DNA from: Gongronella butleri | Taxonomy: Eukaryota > Mucoromycota > Mucoromycetes > Mucorales > Cunninghamellaceae | Assembly (NCBI GenBank): GCA_025201375.1 | Contig: JAIWZP010000018.1 | Location: 186,001-250,000 of the forward strand | Direction: 5' to 3' | DNA: 64,000 nt | The notes under the pieces: model-generated | Told to the model about the DNA's origin: nothing | Database searches by the model: none | What the model saw: the letters and a program-made list of their open reading frames with translations, nothing else | Shown: piece by piece, positions 33,173 through 42,519 of the stretch | How the letters are laid out: every line of letters begins with the position of its first letter | How positions within the stretch are numbered: the stretch's first letter is position 1 | Translations under genes and position numbers: made by a program

Positions 33173-33882
33173 TTATTCCTCCATGGGCTCGCCCTTGTCA
33201 TTGTCGTTGGCGTCGTCAGCATCTATGGGCTCATCGTCGTCATCGTCTTCGGCGTCCTCCTTGGCCTTTTTGCGCCCCGTGGTATCCTCGTCCTTGTCTT
33301 CGTCAAGACCGCGCTTTGAGCCTGCTTGGGCATCCGCCTTTTCCGCCTTTTTGCGCTGTTTCTTTTCATTCATCGTCTGCTGGTAGTCTATTCAATAAAA
33401 AAAAAAAAGCGAATTGAGCACGCCGGCCGCGTGGCGATTGCGTGTCGCGCATACCTTTTAACCTGTCCTTGAGCGTGGGCAGCAGCGCGTCCAGCTCGGC
33501 GATCTCCAGAGCCTTGATGACATCTGCGGACGTGATAGTCTTGTGATTTTGATTCTTGGCCACGTCGTTGGCCCTGTATTTTGTTGAGGGAAAAGAAGCA
33601 AAAGAACGTCAGATCCGCGATTTCCCTTTCTTTCTGCCCATGCTACTTACAATGCGCTGATGTAGCTGATGAACACGGTGCCAGCCTTGCTTACGGCAAG
33701 CTTCGCATTGCGTTGCAAGTTTGTGCCGGCAGGAAGCTAGATCAAAAAAGACAAAACAAAAGAATAAAAGTAAAAAAAACAGCGTGTTTCATAGTATAAA
33801 AGCGCGTGTATCTGTTTACCGATTGCTTTAGAATGCGCGTGACATTGGCCTTTGGCAACTCGTAATCCTCAATAGACGACAT
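33173..33882 (-). CDS. DPB4: DNA polymerase epsilon / CHRAC histone-fold subunit (POLE3, Dpb4)
   Basis: Minus-strand exons: 33882-33820, 33736-33651, 33573-33455, 33387-33173 (483 nt, 160 aa). The H2B-like histone fold covers about residues 9-95: ELPKANVTRILKQS, then LQRNAKLAVSKAGTVFISYISALANDVA and KTITSADVIKALEIAELDALLPTLKDRL. It pairs with an H2A-like partner (POLE4/Dpb3) in DNA polymerase epsilon and in ISW/CHRAC remodelling. The C-terminal ~70 residues are a charged tail: a basic block KKQRKKAEKA and KKAKED, then DDDDDEP and a final acidic run. NC2-beta/Dr1 is the main alternative, but LPKANVTRI and the fold length fit POLE3 better. Confidence 0.87.
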
Positions 33883-34379
33883 GTGAAGAAAATAAGGGTG
33901 ACGAGAGAGAAACAAAGAAAGAAAAAAAAAAAAAAAAGACGATGTCCAGCGCGCCTGCCTTCCCTTTTGGGATTTATTCAAGCGCTCGCCTTCCGCCGCA
34001 GCCATTGGCCCTTTTTGATGGCCCTGCTCCCGGCTGCGCGTCAAAAAAAAAACACGGTCGTATTGAGCTCGTGTCAGCGCACAACGCACGCAACAAGGTT
34101 GAGTGCGTGATCTTGCATGCATAAACTGGCGCTACTGTATGATCAGCTGTCGTCTAAAATGAAAGGCTACGACGCGTGGAACAAAAAGTTACAAAGGGCC
34201 AAAATTTACCGCTCGACAAATATCAGCTGACGGCGCATTTTGCATCCCACACCACGTCAATGCTGTCTAAACTCAAATGAACACGACGCTCAATAATTCA
34301 GCTTCATTTTTGTTATACAAATGGTCAAGTTCTGTCAAATGAACACGAACTCCAAAGAGTTGCATCGATTTTCATCTGT

Positions 34380-34660
34380 TTAGTGCGATTTTACGCGCAA
34401 GATTGATGTGTGTGATCTGTTCATTTTTGAGCTCAGTGGAAAGAATCATAGTTAACCTCGTCATGCCAATGCATGCAGCAGCGCGTTGCACTGCACAAAA
34501 AGTACACATTTATCTTTGAAAAGCAAAAAAGTGTATCTTCCGGACTTTGACGAGATTTGTTAAACGCCTCCGGTGGTTTTTGTTACACCCCTCCGGTTGC
34601 ACACTGCCTGTTCGCCGCCAGAAACGCATCCAGGGCCATAATCGTTCACTCGCCGGTATT
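34380..34660 (+). repeat. Dispersed repeat family B, copy 3
   Basis: Shares tgcgattttacgcgca near 34384, gcgcgttgcactgcac near 34480 and the actttgacga segment with copies 1 and 2. More diverged at its right end, where it abuts the satellite array. Confidence 0.5.
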
Positions 34661-34769
34661 AAAGTATCATCTCATCATGCATCCGTGCCAAAACAAAAAA
34701 CAAATTTTGCTACACAAAAAGAAAGAAAGGAACGCCAACGTCAACGGCAACGCGTCCCCTGGTACCTGG

Positions 34770-37065
34770 TGGTCCACTGTAGAAGAGCACGTCTCTGAGA
34801 AGCGCCAGTTTTATAGGCGTAAAGAGGGGTAAAATCACCATTTCGTCTCGTACGGCGTCAACGGTTGAGCGCCCTGACGCATGAGTCACCTCAAATGAAT
34901 GAGCGGCCAAACGCGGCAAAAGCGCTTGTGGTTTGGAGAAATCGCGTCGAGTTCTCGGTGAGTTAGCCTTCAGGGTTCGTTTTGATCTTGATTTGGTCCT
35001 GAATTTATGCAAATGCATTTTCTCGGTACTGAGTGGTCCGGTCTCTGGAAAAACTTGGAATTGTCGAGGTTTTGAGTCGAGTATTCACTGGTCTAAATTT
35101 GGCGCCACATGGTGAAACTCATCGGGAGAAACGCGTGAAATATAGTTTGGCGCTGGGTTCTCACTAGCAAACGCGAATCTCGAGATTTCTCGAGACTGAG
35201 TGATCCGGTTCGCAAAAAAAAGTTAACACCATTGGAGAATTGGATTTACCATCAATGATCTAAATTTGGGACCTGGTGCGCGAGTCTCTGAGGAAGCGCC
35301 AGTTTCATAGGCGTAAAGGGGGTAAGATCACCACCATTTGGTCTCGTACGGCGACAGTAGCTGAATGCCCCGACGCGTGGGACACCTCAAATGAATTGGC
35401 GGGCAAACGCGGTGAAAGCGCTTGTAGTTTGGGGATATCGCATCGAGTTCTTGGCGAGTTAGCCTTTAGGGATCGTTTTAATCTTGATTTGGCCCTGAAT
35501 TTATGAAAAATGCATGTTCTCAGGACCGAGTGATCCGATTTGCGACAAAACTTGCAATCATGGAAGTTTTGAGTCGAGTATCCACTGGTCTGAATTTGGC
35601 GCCATACGGTCAGACTCATTGGGAGAAAAGCGTAAAATATTGTTTGGCGCTGGGTTTTCCGTAGCAAATGCGAATCTCGAGATTTCTCGAGACTGAGTGA
35701 TCCGATTCGCGAAAAAAGTTAATACCGCTGAAGAATTGGGTCTGCCATTAACTGGTCCAAATTTGGGACCAAATGAGCAAATTTCTGAGGAAGCGCCAAT
35801 TCATAGGCGTAAAGGGGGTAAATTTACGAACATTTGGTCTCGTACCGCGGCAACGGTTGAGCGCCCCGACGCATGAGACACATCAAATGAATCGGTGGTC
35901 AAACGCGATAAAAGCGCTTGTGGTTTGGAGATATCGCTTCAAGTTTTTGGCGAGTTAGCCTTGAGGGGTCATTTTGATCCTGGTTTGGCCCTGATTTTAT
36001 GAAAAATGCAATTTCTCAAGACTGAGTGACCCGATTTGGGAAAAAACTTGACATCGTCGTATTTTTGAGTCGAGTATTCATTGATGTAAATTTGGAGCCA
36101 GATGATCAGCCACATCAAGAGAAACGCGTAAAATAGTATTTGACTCTGGGTTCTCACTAACAAACACGAATCTCGATCTTTCTCGCGACTGAGTGATCCG
36201 ATTCGCGAAAAAACTTAACAATACTGAAGAATTGAGTTTATCATCAGCTGATCCAAATTTGGGACCAGATGAGCGAGTTTCCGAGAATGCGCCAGTTTCA
36301 TAGGCGTAAATGGGGTAAGATCATCAGCACTTTGTCTCTACGGCAGCAGCGGCTGAGCGCCCCGACGCGTAAGTCACCTCAAATGAATCAGCGGCCAAAC
36401 GCGGTAAAAGCGATTGTGGTTTGGAGACATCGCGTTATGATCTCGGCTAGTTAGCCTTTACTGGGTTGATTTGGCCCTGATTCATGCAAAATGCATTTTC
36501 TCATGAGTGAGTGATCCGATCTCTGAAAAAACTTGATGCCATTGGTATTTTGTGTTCAACGCCCTCTAGCTCAAATATAGGACACGATGGACATGATCCG
36601 GAGGACGCGCCCTGCAAAAAGGAGGCAAGGTCTTTTCCATTCTGGTAATGTACAACGTATCTACGCGTTGAGTCATCTCAAATGAATCAAGGATCAAACG
36701 CCGTGAAAGTACTTGTAGCTTTGTAGAGAGATCGCGTTGCAATCTCAGCGAGTCAGCAACTAGGGGTCGCTTTGGCCTGATTTTCCAATTTTGATGGCGC
36801 ACGCGACAATGGCCCAACCTACCGACGCGCGTGTCACCTTAAATGATCCAAGGCGGTAAAAGTACTTGTGTTTTGGAGAAATGGCGGCGAGTTGACCTTC
36901 ATGGGATCGTTTTGGCCCTATTTTATTTTATGCAAAATGCATCTCCTCAGGACTGAGTGATCCGATCGCTGAAAAAATATGGCATTGTTGGGGTGTATAT
37001 GTTCATCATCCTCTGTGAAGTCTTTATTTTGGGGCAATCGCGCGAAATAATCATTTGGCTGGTGC
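34770..37065 (+). repeat. Tandem satellite array 1, unit ~495 bp
   Basis: The landmark gcgccagttt.ataggcgtaaa recurs near 34800, 35293, 35790 and 36288, giving spacings of about 494, 499 and 495 bp. Within each unit, ctgagtgatccgat..gaaaaaactt recurs twice about 165 bp apart (for example 36023 and 36187), each followed by a similar ~90-bp segment, so the unit contains an internal duplication. The right end (36590-37065) is more diverged. There is no consistent open frame. Confidence 0.85.
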
Positions 37066-37137
37066 CCGCCGATAGGCAGACAGATCAGAATTGAGCCACC
37101 AAGATCAAACGAGTCTTTAATCCATGAATTCTTTATT

Positions 37138-37882
37138 TTACTGGTAAAAGCAAATCATCGCGTCCGAGTCCATCTCGTCGTTAGCGCGCGGCGGCGCGAC
37201 AGACATGGCGGTCAGGATGGTTTGCAAATGTTCTTGCACGCTCTCGATGGAGGACGCGCACTGGGTATCATTGGAGGGGTTGTCTAATAGGCACATGATC
37301 TCATTGACAAGCGTAGCAACCTTTTTGCACTTGCGATCCTGATGCAGCTGCGCGATGCATGAATCAAAAGGATCAGACGCGTTGCATAATCCCATTCAGA
37401 TGCTCCGCTTTTTTTTTTTTTTTTTTTTTTTTTTTTGGGAGGTTCTCAGCACCTGTGCACCCATCTCTCGCACGCCTCACCTTTTTAAGTTTGGCGTCGC
37501 GGATCGACAATTCGCATTGAAGATGTTGAATTTGTTGTTTCAGAAGTTTGTTTTTCTTGCGTTCCATTTGCAGCATGTGATCTGTCGAGCAGCCTGCCAC
37601 GTCAAAAAAAAAGTGAGCGGTGGAACAAAGCGGCATCTTCTGCTCTAGAATGCGCCAACCATTCATTCATTTTTTTTCACCTTGATCTTGCGCCATGAGG
37701 CTGTCAAAGGACATGGGTGACGATGCCATGGTGGAGGGGGACGGGGTGGGTGAAGCTGGTGGGGTTAGTGTTGATGTTTCATCCAATTTTGCCTCGGCTT
37801 CGTCGTCGTCGTCAATAAATTGGACCTTGCAATACTTGGATTGGCTCCCGCGGAGGCACGACTTTTTCGAGCAGGATGTCAT
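37138..37882 (-). CDS. Coiled-coil protein, unknown
   Basis: Minus-strand exons: 37882-37681, 37593-37481, 37347-37138 (525 nt, 174 aa). Start chosen at the ATG of MTSCSKKSC; the frame upstream is open but lacks a nearer ATG. The N-terminal 65 residues are Ser/Pro/Thr-rich with an acidic patch DDDDEAEAKLDE. Exon 2 encodes a heptad-like coiled coil (HMLQMERKKNKLLKQQIQHL, then ELSIRDAKLKK). The C-terminal 70 residues include VATLVNEIMCLLDNPSND and VQEHLQTILTAM, predicted helical. No family recognised. The consistent phase at both introns supports the model. Intron 2 (37348-37480) holds a 26-nt T-run on the plus strand, an A-run on the coding strand. Confidence 0.7.
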
Positions 37883-39174
37883 GATGCCATGCAAAGGTAG
37901 TCGGGCTGAGAGTGCGTAATTAATAGAAAAAAAAAAGAGCCAGGAAAGAAAATTGGCTTGGCGAGGGATTGAAAAAGAGAGAAACAAGAAAAAGAAGCTA
38001 TTGTTTCAAGGGGCAATTGGATTGAAAGAGACTCGTATCATTTCATTCCCCTCGCTTGTCTCACATGACCATGCGAAAATTTTTCGCGTGTGACAGTGTC
38101 ATCAAAAAAAAAAAAAAATCAGACCATGCTCTCTGGAACAGTGCAAGATCGGATTTGCAGGATGTAAAGGTGCATGATTGGGAAGAATCTGCCGTCAGTG
38201 GAGGATTGTCCATCGTGTTTGCCGTGATGAGAAATGAGCATGAGGAAGCTGTGGTGGGAGGTGGCATGACGCCATTGTGCATTTTGCTGGCTCGCTGTCG
38301 CCGATGGATTGCTCTGCCATGCCCCCTCTCCATGGGGGCAAAATGGAGACCCAATCGTGCACCTAATGATTCGTGAACATTGCGCGCTTTTGGCATGTCT
38401 GTGTGGGTATCGTTTGACGCGTCGACCACTCAATTGGAGGCGATGCTTGATTAAATTCGCCTTCCTTGTATGCAGACACCTTCTTTTCCCACCCGGCTCT
38501 CCCCAATGTCACCTCCAAATCTACAAAAAGAAAGAGACACACACCTTAATTCCACAGCCTCCAATTGCGGCTTGTTTACTATATGGTCATGTTCAAAAAG
38601 CACGTTGCGGACTGCGGACGTATGGCCTGAGCAGCCCCATTCATGCAAAATGCTTGTCAAAAGATAAAAAAAAAAAGTGAGAATCGGAGGCAGCGGACAA
38701 TGATGTCATGGAGACGAGGGGTGTCAGTCAGGCTTCAGCTTTGTGTGACGCACCGGGCCCATTCGGCAATTGACCTTTTTGCAATTGCCATTGGCTTGGC
38801 CGCCCCTCGATCCCTGATTTTTCGTCGCTTGCATGAATGAAGGCGTCGCAATTTACGTAGCCAAGAGCGTCAAGCGGCGAGTCTTAGAAAAGAAATAGCT
38901 CTTTATTGGCCCCGTCGGACTGACAAGGCGCATTGGCCGGTCTTTCCACGATTTCCAACCTGGCGTTCATTTCGCGCGTCTGATTGGCGGAGATCGAGAC
39001 AGTGGTGGGGAAGAAAGGTGAGAACAAACAAAGCTGCATTAGATTCCCACTTTTTACGCCATCCGCATTTTTTTTTTCTTCTCTTTTTCCTTTTTACCCT
39101 TTCGTCTTTCGAAATTATATCACCCCCCTTCTCGATACTCTCCCTACTTTTTATTTTCCAAGCAAACAATCACC
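37883..39174. other. Divergent intergenic region
   Basis: 1.3 kb between divergent start codons. Several ORFs of 65-120 codons occur on both strands, but none shows a family motif, a plausible intron set or compositional support. CT-rich and T-rich tracts at 39060-39165 precede the plus-strand ATG. Confidence 0.5.
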
Positions 39175-39807
39175 ATGACACTGACGTATGGTTATGAAAT
39201 GGGTAAGAGCATCGAGAAACGCTCAGTTGCGCAATCGCGTCCATTTTTCTCATTTTTTTTCATAGAAACGGGCAGCGGCGTTGGGCACCTCGTTGTGCCG
39301 CCCTTGCTGTCGCAGAAGCTGACGATTGCAAGCGGGAACAACACGAGCAAGTGGGTGTTTTTGGGGACGCGCAACGAGATTATTGACTGGATCAAGGCGC
39401 ACGGCGAGATTGTTCTTGAAAACGGCCTGTTCAAGCCAACGTCGTTTCACACGCACACGGAACTCGTGATCGACCTTCAGTATTTCCCAGACGCCGAGCA
39501 GTCGTACTACAACTATGCCAAATCGTTCTTTGTGAGCGATTACAATGTGGAGCGCGTGCGCGTCGAGATTCGACCGCGCATTGAGAGCAAGGACAAGATG
39601 ATTGAGTGTCTGTGCCGCACCGTCATCAGGAGCGGCACGCGCTTTGCCGAGATTGCAGAAGATTTGCTTGCCGAGTGGAGCGAGCCGGCTAAATCGTATT
39701 ACCAACAGACCGTCGATGTGTTCACCGACGCGCCACCCACCACACACGTCCTCAGCGCGGATCCGCCCTCCTCCATCCAAGTGTCCACCGAACAGCCCTC
39801 CACGTAG
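39175..39807 (+). CDS. Conserved-looking protein of unknown function
   Basis: Exon 39175-39202 (MTLTYGYEMG) is joined to 39266-39807 (570 nt, 189 aa). The splice is conventional (gtaaga...catag) and the phase is kept. The first ~150 residues look globular: GVGHLVVPPLLSQKLTIASG, WVFLGTRNEIIDWIKAHG, ELVIDLQYFPD, SYYNYAKSFFVSDYNVERVRVE and SGTRFAEIAEDLLAEW. The last 40 are Pro/Ser/Thr-rich and disordered. No signal peptide or membrane helix. I do not recognise the family. The ordered hydrophobic pattern and good codon usage argue for a real gene. Confidence 0.75.
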   Translation: MTLTYGYEMGKSIEKRSVAQSRPFFSFFFIETGSGVGHLVVPPLLSQKLTIASGNNTSKWVFLGTRNEIIDWIKAHGEIVLENGLFKPTSFHTHTELVIDLQYFPDAEQSYYNYAKSFFVSDYNVERVRVEIRPRIESKDKMIECLCRTVIRSGTRFAEIAEDLLAEWSEPAKSYYQQTVDVFTDAPPTTHVLSADPPSSIQVSTEQPST

Positions 39808-40286
39808 CCTAATCAAATTTAAAAAAAAAATAAAAAAAGGGCAAAATCAGGCCAGAAAACGAGAACGGGTGTGAATAACGAGCCGCAGTGCAGGGTCAGG
39901 TGTCGGGGTGCCAATTTGCAATGCAATTGGAGCATTTGCGTGGTCCAACGTGTCCTCTCGTACGTGCCAAAAGGACAAAAGGAGAGGGGGTGAAAAGACC
40001 GCTCTTGCCTTTTTTTTTTTTATTCTTTTCTTTTCACAATTTTTTTGGTGCAAAGGTTAGTTGGTCCCCCTTGTCCATTCTGGCCTTCTGTTGCCTAACA
40101 CACCTTGTTTTTTCTTTAACGCTACCTGTTTCTCTCTCGCTTCGTTTTATTATCGGTTTCCCCCCTTGTTTTTAGGTACGACGGAGCAAGGCCCTGCTTG
40201 TTTCTTGTCGTTTTGCCTTCATCTCACCGCTCTTTTAGATTGCAATAGAGCGCTTCTTGTCCGACCTTTCCCGCCACTCTAGAACC
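39808..40286. promoter_or_regulatory. Upstream region of the ARF-GEF gene
   Basis: 479 bp between two plus-strand genes. A T-run at 40010-40022 is followed by pyrimidine-rich sequence, including a long CT/T block (40095-40175) typical of sequence before start codons in this window. No exon found. Confidence 0.4.
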
Positions 40287-42487
40287 ATGACATTGCCACA
40301 GCAGCCAGGCCGCTCCTTGTCGCTGCCGCTCTTGTCAACGCTCACTGCGCCAAACAAGCACACTGACCACCCAATCCATATCAAAGCCGAGCTCAATTGG
40401 GTCCAGCTCATCCATGCTGAAATCATCGGTAAGCCCCCCCAAAAAAGCAAGTGGTATACGCACTCGACCGTGCTCAATTCGCATTTTTCATGTTTTAGCG
40501 GTGACGAGCGCGATGCGCAAGAATGCACGATGGTCCGGCACCACGATGAACAACATCCACATGGGCGGACTTGGCATGAGCATGGGCCTGCGCCAAGGCA
40601 AAGGCAATGGCGACCATGACTCGTCCAAAAATGAGGTAAATTTTCCAACATGGGGGAAAAAATCGTGTTTGTTCATCTCAATCTTTAGGAGAATCCACTG
40701 ATGGCCGGCTTTACGCACCTTCGCAGCTACCTCGAGGACGTCCAGGGTAAGGACAAATCCCGCCAGTTGAATCATGTCCAACGTCTCAATGGCCCTTTTT
40801 TTAGATGTCAAGGAGGTGGACGCGCTGATTTTACTGAATCCGTTCCTGGAGGTGATTCGATCTGGCAACACGACGGGGCCAATTGCGGGCACGGCGCTTG
40901 GTAGCGTCGAGAAATTCCTGCATTATGGCATTGTCGGGCTGCACAATCCGAATATTGTCGTGGCGATGAACGCGCTGTCTTCTGGCGCGACACGCTGCAA
41001 ATTCGAGGCGTCCGACGCGGCGTCCGACGAGCTCGTGTTGCTGCGCATGCTGCAGGTGCTCCAAATCACGCTCACAAGTGATTGTGGCCAAGTGCTTAGT
41101 GACGAGGCTGTTTGCGAAATGATGGAAACCGGTCTGTCTATGTGCTGTCAGATGCGTCTCTCGGAAATGCTGCGCCGCTCGGCCGAACACGTCATGATCA
41201 AAATGGTCATTGCCATCTTTGAGAGGTAACAATGAAAAGCACAACAATTTTACACCGAATTCATCTCTTTTTTTATTATTTAATCAGATTGAAGCTCCTT
41301 GAAGACGAATGGCAACTGATTGATACGCCGACGGAGCCCGAGGACGAGCCTACCAAGTTGCTGGATAGCGTTGTGGGCCATGGGATCCACATGAGCCCCC
41401 CACGCCCATCGCCATCTCCTTCTGTCTCGACCGACGCGGCCATTGACGCGCCTGGCGACGTGCCCAGTGCCCCCACACCTCCCCCGACCGCCGCCACATC
41501 TATTGCCGTCTCTACTGACGCGTCGCCGGCACCAGCACCACCATCCATCGAGGAAGTAGTCGCTGCATCTGCGCCAACGATCTCGTCGCCGCCCTCGACG
41601 TCGGTCACACCCGCGCCAGCCCCTCAAAACACATCCACATACGTGCAAGAAGAGACTACGCAAGAATTGCAGCAAGAGACCAAGGACGATACGCAAGGTA
41701 AAAAAAAAAAAGAAAAAGGACGTTTTTCGCAGAAAAGAGCGACAATTGAACTGATTTTGCCGTTTTTGCCTATAGAACCTTCGATTCCTCTGCGGCCATA
41801 TGGTTTGCCTGCAATCCGCGAGCTGCTGCGTGTGCTCATTTCGCTTTTGAACCCGCACGAGCACAAGCACACAGACTCGATGCGCATGATGGCTTTGAGT
41901 ATTCTGAATGTGGCGTTTGAAGTGGGTGGGCGCAGCATCAGCCGCTTTGAATCACTGCGATCGCTTGTGACGGATGACTTTTGCAAGTTTTTATTCCAAT
42001 TGGCCAAGACGGATTCAGTGCCATTGTTGCAATTGACGTTGCGCACGATTTCCACCATTTTTGACACTTTCCGGCCGCATTTGAAGCTGCAGCAGGAATT
42101 GTTCCTATTCTTTTTGATCGAGCGCCTGTCGCCATCGTCCGGGATGGGCAGCCGCCGCGGGTTCACCATGGATGTCGATGACGACGGCAACATCACGTTT
42201 AAAACACAGACCGACGACTCGGATCCCGTCGACATGGTGCGCAGCGCGTCGCCGCACGTGTTCCTTGGCCGTGGCGACCCCGTCACGGCAAAAGCCGCGT
42301 ACCGCGCATCGCAGCACGGCGCCGATGCTATGCTCTTGCCCGGCGACGTCCGCGAATTGCTGCTCGAGTGCCTGTTGCAATCCGCACGCATCCCCACATT
42401 CATGGTTGACCTCTGGTTCAATTATGATTGCGACTTGTCCTGTGGTGACCTCTTTGAAGAACTCATCCAATTCCTTTGCAAGGTAAA

Positions 42488-42519
<32 letters not shown>

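Larger units (their letters stand above)
33883..37137. other. 3.2 kb gene-free stretch with satellite array
   Basis: Between the POLE3 start and the 3' end of the coiled-coil gene. It holds repeat family B copy 3 (about 34380-34660) and tandem array 1 (about 34770-37065). No supported exon. Confidence 0.6.

Noticed and set aside
33640..33740. Apparent one-base frameshift in the POLE3 gene
   Set aside because: On recounting, exon 2 is 86 nt (33651-33736) and the frame is intact across all four exons.
41624..42421. 265-codon minus-strand ORF
   Set aside because: Antisense to exons 5-6 of the ARF-GEF; no motif of its own.
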